Shown one piece after another: positions 16,745-24,987 of a DNA stretch of 28,660 nt. The stretch comes from Sphingomonas sp. S-NIH.Pt15_0812 (GTDB lineage: Bacteria; Pseudomonadota; Alphaproteobacteria; Sphingomonadales; Sphingomonadaceae). Position numbers and translations under genes: made by a program. Below the pieces are notes generated by a model. It had not been told where the DNA came from and ran no database searches. It saw nothing but the letters and a program-made list of their open reading frames with translations. Positions within the stretch are counted from its first letter, which is position 1. The number at the start of each line of letters is the position of its first letter. The stretch is from NCBI RefSeq assembly GCF_003951315.1, contig NZ_QLJH01000040.1, positions 1-28,660 on the forward strand. Reading direction: 5' to 3'.

Positions 16745-18739
16745 ATGGGTTTTTCGAACGTGGCGCTACGCGGCAGTCGCTATTGGTGGCGCAAGAAAAT
16801 GACGGTCGCCGGCGTGCGGTTAACGCTGGCGTTACCCATGGGTGCGATGAGCTTTACGGACGCGCGGGTTATCGCTCTGCGCCTTGGTTCGGCGGCGGAA
16901 GCATTGCGCATGGGATATGGCGAACGATCCTCCGGGGTAAGACCCGACCAGCTCAAGAAGGTATTCAGCGACGCGCTGCGCTGGCAGTTGCAGCGCATCC
17001 TTGAGGATCAGATCGCTAGCAGCACCCCCGCCGCCGATCACGCCAGCCTCAACTCTCGCTATGCCGAGGCATGGACCTTCCTGTCGAAGCGCGGCGTCGA
17101 GGCGAAATGGTCGCTTGATGACTATGAGCGATTGATCGACAACGGCTGGGACAAGGGCGAGGCGAAGGCTGTCGCCAATACGGTCTTCGATCTCCAGAGT
17201 GGTAGCCCTGTCTCCGCACAGCAGATCGACAGCTATGTCGCCAACTTCGCGATCGCGCCGACGACCACGAACCTCGACAAACTACGCGTCACGATCTGCG
17301 CCGCCAAAGCGGTGGCGTGCCGCAAGGCAACGGCGAACCTGTTGACGGACGCAGGAGTGCCAGCCAGCTGGATCGACGACGCACTGGCGGACGACGCACC
17401 ATTTGCGTGGGAGGAGGCGTCGATCACGGCACCTCGGCAGTCCGAGCCGCGACCGCCCTGCCCCATCGAGGCGGCTGCGGTCCAGCCGGTGTCGGTCAAG
17501 GCGAAGCAATACTTCGTCGATGCCGCCGAAGCCTGCATCGCAGTCCACGAAGGCCAGCGCGCATGGGATGCGGTCACGATCCAGCAGGTTCGAACCGCCA
17601 TTCGCCTGTTCGACCATGCCTGCGGCGGCGACGTCTTCATTGAGGATATCACGCAAGAGCATGTGACCGCCTTCACCGACCTGTGTCGCGCCCTGCCGAA
17701 CCGTTGGGGTCGGACGACCGAGGAACGCGCGGGCGGGATCGCGGCGAGTCTGGAGCGGGCCAAGACGATGGCGCCGGAGATGCTTGGTGTTTCGCAGATC
17801 ACGATAAACAAGCACATCACGTGGATCATGGCCGTCCTTGATCATGCCGAGGGTGCGAACGACGAGAATGGTCATCGTCCTGCCGAGCCGATCAGCTTCA
17901 AAAAGGCCCGGAAAGGCGTCGGCAAAAAAGCACGTCAACAGCGTAAGCGTGACCGGGAGAAGCGGGCCAACTGGACGAAGCAGGAAGTTCGTCGACTGCT
18001 GTCAGCCCCGATCTGGACCGGGGTGGCCGGGATCGATCGCCGCCTGACTCCCGGTAGCGAAATCCTGCACGATGCCTGGTACTGGCTGCCACTGATGCTG
18101 CCGCTCTACGGTGGTCGCAGCTCGGAACTGGCCGGGTTGCCGCTCAGAGATGTGCACGAGGATGCGCCGATTCCGTATTTGCAGATCGACTTCACCGAAG
18201 ACCGAGGGCTGAAAAATGTTCAGTCCGTCCGCAAGCTGCCGATCCATCCCGAACTGATCCGACTTGGCTTCATCGACTATGTTCGGGCGATCCGATCAGC
18301 GGGCTGCACCATGCTGTTTCCTGAAATGGCATCGCCCACCAATTTGAGCTTCGCCAGCACCTTCTATAAAAGCATCTTCAATCCGTGGCGAAAATGGGCG
18401 TTTCCTGAAGGAACATCATGGCGGCATCAGGTGGGCGGCGCTTGGAAAGACAAGGACGTCCATAGCTTCCGCGGCACCGCCACGTCGATCCTGAAGGGGG
18501 TCGTGCCGGACAGCGTTCGCTGCGACATCTTTGGCCATGAGGGCGAGACCGAGACTGCGCGCACCTATGACGACGAAGCGGAATTGTCGATCAAGTTGGA
18601 GGCACTCAAGCACTTGACGCCGCTGACCGCGCACATCCACCCGAGCCTGCCGATTCGCGTTCGCCCCACGAGCCGCCTGAAGTTCGGTGTCCGCACGCCG
18701 AGCCGTTTAGGACCGCCGAAGGCTAGAAAGACGAAATGA
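16745..18739 (+). CDS. Tyrosine recombinase / island integrase
   Basis: A 664-aa site-specific recombinase. The catalytic set is in the C-terminal third: Arg458 (YGGRSSELAGL), His573 and Arg576 (HSFRGTA), His598 (FGHEG), and nucleophile Tyr608 (ARTYDDE). The N-terminal ~250 residues hold a small basic start (SRYWWRKKM) and helical DNA-binding segments. A SAM-like core-binding domain lies at about 255-380, and a basic linker at about 395-420. It is longer than the ~400-aa phage class and fits the large integrases of genomic islands. The ATG at 16745 follows GGGGTGGCGG. Adjacent tRNA-Pro is the likely integration target. No excisionase was recognised nearby. Confidence 0.92.
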   Translation: MGFSNVALRGSRYWWRKKMTVAGVRLTLALPMGAMSFTDARVIALRLGSAAEALRMGYGERSSGVRPDQLKKVFSDALRWQLQRILEDQIASSTPAADHASLNSRYAEAWTFLSKRGVEAKWSLDDYERLIDNGWDKGEAKAVANTVFDLQSGSPVSAQQIDSYVANFAIAPTTTNLDKLRVTICAAKAVACRKATANLLTDAGVPASWIDDALADDAPFAWEEASITAPRQSEPRPPCPIEAAAVQPVSVKAKQYFVDAAEACIAVHEGQRAWDAVTIQQVRTAIRLFDHACGGDVFIEDITQEHVTAFTDLCRALPNRWGRTTEERAGGIAASLERAKTMAPEMLGVSQITINKHITWIMAVLDHAEGANDENGHRPAEPISFKKARKGVGKKARQQRKRDREKRANWTKQEVRRLLSAPIWTGVAGIDRRLTPGSEILHDAWYWLPLMLPLYGGRSSELAGLPLRDVHEDAPIPYLQIDFTEDRGLKNVQSVRKLPIHPELIRLGFIDYVRAIRSAGCTMLFPEMASPTNLSFASTFYKSIFNPWRKWAFPEGTSWRHQVGGAWKDKDVHSFRGTATSILKGVVPDSVRCDIFGHEGETETARTYDDEAELSIKLEALKHLTPLTAHIHPSLPIRVRPTSRLKFGVRTPSRLGPPKARKTK

Positions 18740-19539
18740 GGCGGGCACGGCGGTCACATGCACCGTCAGCAAGCCGGTGCCGGCTATAAGCAAATGGGGG
18801 TGAAGCGATCAGTGCCGACTAGCTGCGGCTTGTTCATGGTGCCGATCAACGAGGATGCCTGCCACGGCATGTTGGGCAATTTCAAGAACCTGTTTATTTT
18901 CATCGGATTTCGCAAGGATTTTCTGAGCGGTAGCGGGCAACTGTCAGCGAATGATGCGACACAGCCAGGCTCGGCGACCTGATTGAGGCAAAAGAGTAAG
19001 GATGCCTACCTATGTCAGAAGGTGCGCTTGCTTCGACTCGCTCCTCTATATCCAAATAGAAGCACAGGAATTAGCAGTAAATGTGGTATAGAACGCTATC
19101 TTTCACGATGCACGGTTGCTTCTCGGCTTGATTATTCGTATGGGAAGCGCTGCTAAAGAGGTGGCCGCTCAAAGCGCAAATTCTTGAAATAAGAAATGAG
19201 ACCAATAATTATATCAGGTACATGTAGGGCAATTTGTTTTGTTTTGCGGGGATTGTAGCCCCAGTGCGGATGACAAACTCGAAGCTTCAATTGGCGCTTC
19301 CCGATTGGCAACTTATCCATAATCAGAGCGATGGCATGTCACGACTGAGGGACTGATAAGGCGTTGAAGCAGCCTTGATGTCGTTAGCGAATATGCTGCG
19401 TTGGTTCTTGCCAAGTAGAACTCGCTGCTTCTGTTCGTGAATTTACGGGCAATTACAGGCATGTAGCCAATAATGGTCCCGGATAACCTTCTCGAAAGGA
19501 GGTGTGTGTAGCTATCGAGATGAAATGGAGGCGAGAAGT
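18740..19539. other. AT-richer gene-free stretch inside the island
   Basis: About 800 nt without a supportable gene. Composition shifts visibly: A/T-rich runs such as those at 18895-18915 and 19185-19250 contrast with the GC-rich flanks, a sign of foreign or decayed DNA. A 74-codon open frame at 18758-18982 lacks a ribosome site and any recognisable feature. AAAGGAGGTG at 19495-19504 is a near-perfect Shine-Dalgarno whose only close start would be the overlapping GTG at 19504, in frame with the next gene. Confidence 0.5.
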
Positions 19540-20559
19540 ATGGTTTGTTACAGCAGATTTGAACGGGGCAGCGACGTCCTTGGCACGTTGCAAAAGGCTG
19601 AGCGAAATTTGATGCCGGTCATCATCCAGGCGGGAGTTGCCGACAAGGCGTTGTTCGAACTTGAAAAAGACGAGCGCGATGAGGCCGGTGGAGCGGTTAT
19701 CTCCCTGAACGTGGATGGTCGACCACTTCGTTTGCGATTGAACTTCAAGGCCGCGGCGCGCTGCGATTTCCAGGAGGTCGCTGCCATGATCCCGCAGCGT
19801 ATCTGCGAGTTCCGGAAACATGCCGCACGCTTTGACGAACGCGTCGAGCCCGTACGCGCCAAGGTCGAGGCACGGATCGATCGTACGGGTCACGGCATGC
19901 GCCTGGTGTCGTTCGGCATGGAGCCGCTTGATGTTCGCCAGGCTTTTCACTGGTGCGAGCAACGCCTCGAAGCCCAAATCGAGATGCTTGACCACACGCT
20001 GGCACCCGAAATCGTGTCACTGCCCAGCTATACCTATCGACGCTTCGCGGCGGGCATCGCGCATCTTCAGCCCGTTCAGCGTCGCCGGGCAGCGATGGCC
20101 AAGCGCCTTGCCGAGAAGGATGCGGTCCTCGAAGTCGACACACTGACGGAAGCGCTCATCGCTCATCTGGGTCAGACACTGCCGGCGATTGCCGCGCAGG
20201 TCTTGCGGACACGAGGCTCGATTGGAGTAGCCGTTCCTGACGTCGCTGCCAGGGCAGGTTCGGCCGGGCAATTCCATTTCAGCAACGCGGATGGCCGGCT
20301 GGTGGTATCGGGCTATATCTCGCCGGCAGGTCCGCGAGTGTTCCTCTATGGCAACTCGCTTACAATCGACGAGGGCATCGATGAAGACCTGCTGTCGGAT
20401 CTGAAGGGCAAGGCGCTCTCGGCCTTCATCACACATCCCGCTTCGGACAAAGCTCGGATCGCCACGTCCCGTGTGTCCGGCGACAAGCGCACCACCCGTG
20501 TCAATCTTCGGACCCGTCGCCGGATGATCGGTCTCGGCGAGATCGACGCAGCGGCGTGA
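19540..20559 (+). CDS. Island protein of unknown function (339 aa)
   Basis: I do not recognise this protein. It is soluble and has no signal peptide. The central part (about 120-240) is helical and charged (for example AKRLAEKDAVLEVDTLTEAL), and the C-terminus is strongly basic (KRTTRVNLRTRRRMIG), which could bind nucleic acid. The ATG at 19540 is preferred because GGAGG lies 8 nt upstream. In-frame alternatives are GTG 19504, which overlaps a strong AAAGGAGGTG, and ATG 19525. A GC hairpin follows the stop, and the 187-aa gene lies 88 nt downstream on the same strand, so they may form a unit. Confidence 0.7.
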   Translation: MVCYSRFERGSDVLGTLQKAERNLMPVIIQAGVADKALFELEKDERDEAGGAVISLNVDGRPLRLRLNFKAAARCDFQEVAAMIPQRICEFRKHAARFDERVEPVRAKVEARIDRTGHGMRLVSFGMEPLDVRQAFHWCEQRLEAQIEMLDHTLAPEIVSLPSYTYRRFAAGIAHLQPVQRRRAAMAKRLAEKDAVLEVDTLTEALIAHLGQTLPAIAAQVLRTRGSIGVAVPDVAARAGSAGQFHFSNADGRLVVSGYISPAGPRVFLYGNSLTIDEGIDEDLLSDLKGKALSAFITHPASDKARIATSRVSGDKRTTRVNLRTRRRMIGLGEIDAAA

Positions 20560-20566
20560 TGGGGGC

Positions 20567-20594
20567 GCGGGGGCGGCGTCTTCGCCGCCCCCGC
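20567..20594 (+). terminator. GC-rich hairpin after the 339-aa gene
   Basis: A perfect 12-bp stem (20567-20578 with 20583-20594) around a TCTT loop starts 8 nt past the stop codon. There is no U tract, so it may be a transcript-end stabiliser or a weak terminator rather than a full intrinsic terminator. Confidence 0.45.
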
Positions 20595-20647
20595 CGGACA
20601 AAGCTGCCTGACGGACGATACGCAAGGGAGGATCGGGATCACCGGAG

Positions 20648-21211
20648 ATGCAGGATCATGACGACACGTCGCAGGTGGATAGTCTGCCGACCTCCAGCAT
20701 GTTGGAGCTGCTACAGGCCGAGATGGCCAGCTATGAGGAGCGGCGAGCCAATCTGATCTCAGCGGTTCGGGGGCTCTGCGGCAATCGGCTGGTGGAGATC
20801 TATCGCCGGCACCTCGAAGGCTTGATGCTCAAGTCGACGTACAACCGGGACCGACTGCGTGCGCTTCGCGCCCTTGCGGCAAAGCTGCGCAAGGAACTGA
20901 AACCGTTGATCGAGCAGGTTCTGGCCAAGGAAGTGGCGCTCCACCTGGCCGAGATGGAGGCTGAGGCCTATGAGGAGGCCGAACAGGCCAACCTGCGGGA
21001 CCGGCAGGTGAAGAAGGAGACGGGGCTATACGCGGACACCGCCGACTTCATCGATGCGTTGTTCGATCACCACGAGATTACACGCGATGATTTCGCCGCC
21101 CTCAGCTCGGACGATATCGCGCGGATCGCGCGGATCATCAACAAGAGTGTCGCTGCGAACGTTGCGTCAGGACTGTACGATGATGCGCTGAAGTTCGCGC
21201 AGGGATTTTGA
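20648..21211 (+). CDS. Helical island protein of unknown function (187 aa)
   Basis: I do not recognise this protein. It is mostly helical, with a heptad-like stretch (about 55-130) rich in Leu, Glu, Ala and Lys that looks like a coiled coil. It is acidic overall, with no membrane segment. The final ~45 residues are compact (DDFAALSSDDIARIARI). The start at 20648 has only an adjacent GGAG. The ATG at 20699 (Met18) is possible but has no ribosome site. It follows the 339-aa gene on the same strand and converges with the 394-aa gene. Confidence 0.68.
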   Translation: MQDHDDTSQVDSLPTSSMLELLQAEMASYEERRANLISAVRGLCGNRLVEIYRRHLEGLMLKSTYNRDRLRALRALAAKLRKELKPLIEQVLAKEVALHLAEMEAEAYEEAEQANLRDRQVKKETGLYADTADFIDALFDHHEITRDDFAALSSDDIARIARIINKSVAANVASGLYDDALKFAQGF

Positions 21212-21291
21212 CGATCCGATGCTGCGTTGGTATCAATCCGTGCTTTCCGCGCTCCAGACAATTCGGATTTGCCGAAAGGTCCGGAGGCATC

Positions 21292-22449
21292 TCAAACGTC
21301 CAGCCAGTCGAGCGATGTCGGAACCGGATCGAACCGGAAGAAGCCGGCCTGTCGCCAGCTATCGAAACCAAACCACTCTTTCCCCTTCGTGTGGAATGCA
21401 TGACATGCATCCTCTTCCAGATAGTGGACATGCTCCACCGGGATGTCGGCCGGCATGAAGCCGCCACCTTGGACGTGATCCCAGATCGCGGTCTCGACAT
21501 GATAGTCCGCTGGCATTTCAGCGCTGCTACCGTCGAGCCAGTGCTCACGTAGGTCCCGTCGCCGCTGTGATCGGACGGCCATTGTCAAAGCGTACGCTCC
21601 CGATGCTGTCTCAGTGAGGCTGAGCAGCATTTTCGCGCGGAAGTAGGCACGCGCCTGATCATCCTGCGGGGCGGCTTCTGCCAGCGTGATGTAGTTGGGC
21701 CTCTGGATTTGCATGGTCCGCCGGTTCTGCTGGCTGAGGCGGATGGTGGTCGACGAATCAGACTTGCGCCGAAAGAATTCGTTGATGTCCGCGCCAGGTG
21801 GCAGGCTGCCATCCGGGTCGGCTCGCCGGGGTACGACTTCCATCGGCCGTTCCGCCTGAAATGCCGTCAGAATCTCTTTAGCCGCTTCGGCCAGTCGGCG
21901 CTGCAACTCGGCATCGTTGCCGAACCAGAACAGAGCGCGCTTCTCGTTCGCGGTACAATGCGTCTTCACGCCGGCCATCAGCGGCCAGCCAGCACCGATC
22001 GCTGCCTTGGCGGCAACCCCTTTCCGCATCTCCATCAGCAGGGTCGACGCAACGACCAGCCGCAAGGCGTCATGATAGGCGTTGCGATATTCCTCCACGC
22101 GGCCCCGGGCCTTGGGATGATCGGCAAGCTCGCTGATACGGTCGCGCTGACGCTTGACGAACTTGCTCGGGCTCTCTCCGACCCGCCCGATCGCGTAAGT
22201 GACGTTGTCCCGAAGGTTGAAGCTGCCCTTCGCCAGCGCCTCCATCCAGGCAAGCCCGTCCGGTTCGGGACCGACCAGGGCCAGCACGAATTTGGCCACG
22301 AACCGTTCGCGCTCATCCTGCGGTGCGATGATGAGCCGGACGGCCCATTCCGCCTGAACCGCTGCTGCGGCAGGATCCGACGTCCACTGCGTCTGAAAGG
22401 CGGCAACGACCTCGGGGCCAAACAGATCATGGAGGGACAGCTTGAGCAT
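21292..22449 (-). CDS. Island protein of unknown function (385-394 aa)
   Basis: I do not recognise this protein. It is soluble, with a helical N-terminal two-thirds (for example ALAKGSFNLRDNVTYAIG and NAYHDALRLVVASTLLMEM). The C-terminal part has many aromatics and histidines (VEHVHYLEEDACHAFH, WFGFDSWRQAGFFRFD) that could bind a metal or nucleic acid. An in-frame ATG at 22476 would add nine residues. The ATG at 22449 is preferred because a TATAAT (22456-22461) ends six nt before it, which would put the transcription start at or next to the ATG, a possible leaderless message. It is opposite in direction to its neighbours. Confidence 0.7.
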   Translation of the reverse strand: MLKLSLHDLFGPEVVAAFQTQWTSDPAAAAVQAEWAVRLIIAPQDERERFVAKFVLALVGPEPDGLAWMEALAKGSFNLRDNVTYAIGRVGESPSKFVKRQRDRISELADHPKARGRVEEYRNAYHDALRLVVASTLLMEMRKGVAAKAAIGAGWPLMAGVKTHCTANEKRALFWFGNDAELQRRLAEAAKEILTAFQAERPMEVVPRRADPDGSLPPGADINEFFRRKSDSSTTIRLSQQNRRTMQIQRPNYITLAEAAPQDDQARAYFRAKMLLSLTETASGAYALTMAVRSQRRRDLREHWLDGSSAEMPADYHVETAIWDHVQGGGFMPADIPVEHVHYLEEDACHAFHTKGKEWFGFDSWRQAGFFRFDPVPTSLDWLDV

Positions 22450-22945
22450 AGGATCATTATAGCGTGTCCCAACCATCAGGACCGGCGATCGGCCGGAACC
22501 CTCCCGTGTCCGCTTATTTTTGCCGAGGGATGAGGAAACCGTCGCCCGGACAGCGGCCGGACGTGAGCCGGCAGGAGGCAGGACAGGAAGTCAGGTCACG
22601 CGTGACAGGACGTGAGTTCGTCCCGGACAAACTCTGCGGCGCAATACCGCAAAATTGCCGCCGACACTTTTGCTTTGGCGGCGCGCGTGCGCGCGCGAGG
22701 GAGCGCGAACCGCTCCTGGTGGAGGCGTCGCCTCCAGGTCCGCCGGCACCGCGATGACGGTGCCTCCGGAAGGCGGGACCGGTCGCATGGGCCTGAGGCC
22801 ATGCTCCGCCAAGACCACCCAGGCGCCGCATGGCGGCGAGGTCGATGATGAAAGGTCGGGAAAGCGGATCGGCTGAGCCGAGAGGTGAAATGACCAGGGA
22901 GGATCGCCGCGAACAGCCCGCGGCCCCCATGAGTAGAAGTCGAAC
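22450..22945. other. Inverted-repeat-rich gene-free block (possible origin of transfer)
   Basis: I see no convincing gene here; overlapping open frames on both strands share no family feature. It holds a cluster of potential hairpins: a perfect 12-bp palindrome GTCACGCGTGAC (22595-22606); TGCGG/CCGCA (22635-22639 with 22647-22651); GCCGCC/GGCGGC (22657-22662 with 22677-22682); an alternating purine-pyrimidine GC tract (22680-22696); GGAGGCG/CGCCTCC at about 22721-22735; and GGCACCG/CGGTGCC (22745-22751 with 22758-22764). Such density just upstream of a gene with a relaxase-like motif suggests a transfer origin or replication region, but no nick consensus was recognised. Confidence 0.4.
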
Positions 22946-23452
22946 ATGCCCATCAAGACACTGGAGGCGGTTGCGATCGCCGCCCTCCTGACCCCGGCGC
23001 GTCTCGCCGGGCTGCGCTTTCCTGTCGATCCGGAGGCGGGTTTAACACCCGCCACTCGGCTGCGGCACTATCTTCACGCGTCGGCGGCACGATTGCTGAT
23101 CGTCCCGGCGATCACGCCACCCAGCCGCCGGGACGTCGAGGAACTTGTCCGGGCGTTCGAGACCGATGCGCTGATCGCGCTCGCCTCGCGGAACCGCGTC
23201 GACGACATCACCTTTGCGGTCATGCTCGCTGGCGACACACCGATCTACTCATCAGGACTGAACCTCTTCCTGGGGGCTGGGGCATCCTGTCACTTCGTGC
23301 CCCCGGAGCCGGCCAGCACGTCCTTCGCCCTGCTGCCGGTCGGGCTTCGTGGTTGCGAATGCCCGCCTTGGGACAGCGAGGCGGACCGGCGCGCAGGCCT
23401 GGCGGATGGTCGCGCGCTTCTGTCCGGCATCGTTGCGGGAGGGACGAAGTGA
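22946..23452 (+). CDS. Island protein of unknown function, coupled to relaxase-like gene (168 aa)
   Basis: I do not recognise this protein. Its N-terminus is mildly hydrophobic (TLEAVAIAALLTPARLAGL) but contains charged breaks and is more likely a buried helix than a signal peptide. The middle is soluble alpha/beta. A CEC motif (GLRGCECPPW) near 137-142 could be part of a metal site. Its stop overlaps the GTG start of the next gene (GTGA), so the two are translationally coupled and probably functional partners. Confidence 0.68.
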   Translation: MPIKTLEAVAIAALLTPARLAGLRFPVDPEAGLTPATRLRHYLHASAARLLIVPAITPPSRRDVEELVRAFETDALIALASRNRVDDITFAVMLAGDTPIYSSGLNLFLGAGASCHFVPPEPASTSFALLPVGLRGCECPPWDSEADRRAGLADGRALLSGIVAGGTK

Positions 23453-24075
23453 CCGCGCTTCCCGAATGGCTGGCGCCCGGCGCCGTCGCCGACCGGCTTT
23501 TCGACGTTCGTGCCGAGGCCGGCCGCACAATCGGCTTTGGCCTGGTTCGGCCGCGGCGCAGCGGACGGGACAATGCAATGAGCCAGATCGCCTTTGCCAA
23601 GCTCAACCCCGTCAAACCTGTCGAGGATACGGCAAGGACGGCATGCGGCTGGCCGGTGACGGCCCGGGATTACCGGATCATCCCGGCCCCCGGCGTGGCG
23701 GATGTCACATCCATCGGGCGGCTGTTCGGCGACTATGATGCGGCGGTGCAGCCGCACCAGAAGCTGTTGGGGGCGGTCTTCACCTTCCCATTCGACCGCG
23801 ATGTGCCCGTGCATGACGGGTTTGGGGCGGTGCTGTCCTACGCGGCCTTACGGTTCGGCCGGGAACGTCGCCTGACCAGTCTCGTCGTCGCTCACGCGCC
23901 GTGCGATCAGCTGGCAGAGGAAGCCCCGCATGCCCACGCCATCGTGCTAAGTCGCACCCACCGGGCGTCCGGTTGGGGGCCGACGCATCCCGACCTTGCC
24001 GAAAGCGAGCATGCCATGTGGGCAGAGGATTGGGCGGATTTCTCGGCACGCTGGGCCCTGACGCTGGGGCAATGA
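23449..24075 (+). CDS. Small protein with MobA/MobL-like HxH motif (possible relaxase-like fold)
   Basis: A 208-aa protein starting at GTG within the stop of the upstream gene. Residues 160-167 read PHAHAIVL, resembling motif III (PHxHhhh) of MobQ/MobA-MobL relaxases, and a GW pair and WAEDWADFSARWAL tail resemble the end of that domain. What is missing: no N-terminal tyrosine motif of the family is obvious, and the protein is far shorter than a full relaxase, with no helicase or primase part. It may be a divergent single-domain nickase, a degenerate copy or an unrelated protein. No symbol is given because the family assignment rests on one motif. Confidence 0.6.
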   Translation: MTALPEWLAPGAVADRLFDVRAEAGRTIGFGLVRPRRSGRDNAMSQIAFAKLNPVKPVEDTARTACGWPVTARDYRIIPAPGVADVTSIGRLFGDYDAAVQPHQKLLGAVFTFPFDRDVPVHDGFGAVLSYAALRFGRERRLTSLVVAHAPCDQLAEEAPHAHAIVLSRTHRASGWGPTHPDLAESEHAMWAEDWADFSARWALTLGQ

Positions 24076-24126
24076 ACAGCGTGGTATTAAGGTGTGGCTC
24101 CATACAGCGTGCCGCATCGCTCCATG

Positions 24127-24162
24127 GCGATGGACGGGAGGACCCAGCGCCCCGTCCATCGC
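24127..24162. terminator. Bidirectional hairpin between convergent genes
   Basis: A 12-bp perfect stem (24127-24138 with 24151-24162, GCGATGGACGGG arm) with a 12-nt loop sits between the stop of the relaxase-like gene and the stop of the lipoprotein gene. It has no U tract on either strand. Its position suits a shared transcript end for convergent units. Confidence 0.45.
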
Positions 24163-24187
24163 ATTGACCGCCGGCGGGTACGGCTTG

Positions 24188-24856
24188 TCAGAATGACGAC
24201 TTCGGGGCCGTACCTCCACCAACCGCGCGGGCAACCGCATTCTGCCATGCCCGCTCCGCCGCCACGCCTTGCGACAGGGCGATGTTCAACTTGCCATAGA
24301 CATCGAGCCTGACCTCGAGACCCTGATGCGGATTGCCCCAGATCTGTCGGCACCGGTCACCGCTGGTGCACCAGCTCGCCTCATAGGTGGACCCGACGAT
24401 CTGCGAGAAGCCCGGTTTGCCGTAGCGCTTCACCATCTCGGCGCCGATCTCTTCGGGTGTTCGTCCGGCGGCAGGCGCGACATATTTGACGAGCTTGACG
24501 GCGTCACCGGTGGGCATCGGCTGGAATTCGACAATCAGGCGCTCGTCACCCTTCGTCGCGTTCAGCACCGCAACACCGTTCTTTGGCTCCTCGACCGGGA
24601 AGACGCCCCGCTGCCGCTTGGCCTCATGGTCGACGGTCGCGGCCCAGGCCTCGCCCGCCGAGGTCTCGATCTTCCATCCGCTACGGGCGAGCGTCGCCTG
24701 TACTTCCTGAGCACCCATGCCGATGCGGATGCCCGCGATCGTCAGCGGCGCGGAGGCCGTCCTGGTCTGCGCGGCGGCCTCCTGCTCGGCAACCGAGGCC
24801 GATCCGCAGGCGGTGAGCAGCGCCAGCGCGGCGCTGGCGGTGATCTTCGTCATCAT
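24188..24856 (-). CDS. Lipoprotein of unknown function (222 aa)
   Basis: The N-terminus has a short basic start, a hydrophobic helix and the lipobox LTAC with Cys17, so it is predicted to be lipidated and periplasm-facing. The mature part is a small alpha/beta domain with EVQATLARSGWKIE and an AEMVKRYGKPGFSQIVG segment, plus two cysteines (SWCTSGDRCRQ) that could form a disulfide. I do not recognise a family. The start at 24856 is supported by AAGGA six nt upstream. It lies 131 nt downstream of the subtilisin-type lipoprotein on the same strand, so it may be an accessory or inhibitor of that protease (inference). Confidence 0.75.
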   Translation of the reverse strand: MMTKITASAALALLTACGSASVAEQEAAAQTRTASAPLTIAGIRIGMGAQEVQATLARSGWKIETSAGEAWAATVDHEAKRQRGVFPVEEPKNGVAVLNATKGDERLIVEFQPMPTGDAVKLVKYVAPAAGRTPEEIGAEMVKRYGKPGFSQIVGSTYEASWCTSGDRCRQIWGNPHQGLEVRLDVYGKLNIALSQGVAAERAWQNAVARAVGGGTAPKSSF

Positions 24857-24892
24857 AACGTGTCCTTGTCGTCGGGACGTACGCGTTCGTTC

Positions 24893-24910
24893 GCCGGGAT
24901 GTGTCCCGGC
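24893..24910 (-). other. Small hairpin between protease and lipoprotein genes
   Basis: A 7-bp GC stem (24893-24899 with 24904-24910) with a four-base loop lies 37 nt upstream of the lipoprotein start. It lacks a U tract. It may weaken read-through or stabilise a processed message. Confidence 0.3.
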
Positions 24911-24987
24911 GTGGCAGGTCCGTCGTGATGTGTGTTGCTACGGGTGGGCTGAGCTTGCCGGTGGCGAGCGCGCCCGGACGGCGAGCC

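Noticed and set aside
18758..18982. 74-codon open frame after the integrase
   Set aside because: No ribosome site, no recognisable feature and no neighbour support; it could be a remnant.
22514..23055. Minus-strand open frames of 138 and 154 codons
   Set aside because: They run through hairpin-rich DNA and into the antisense of the 168-aa gene; the products are Arg/Pro/Ser-rich without a domain.
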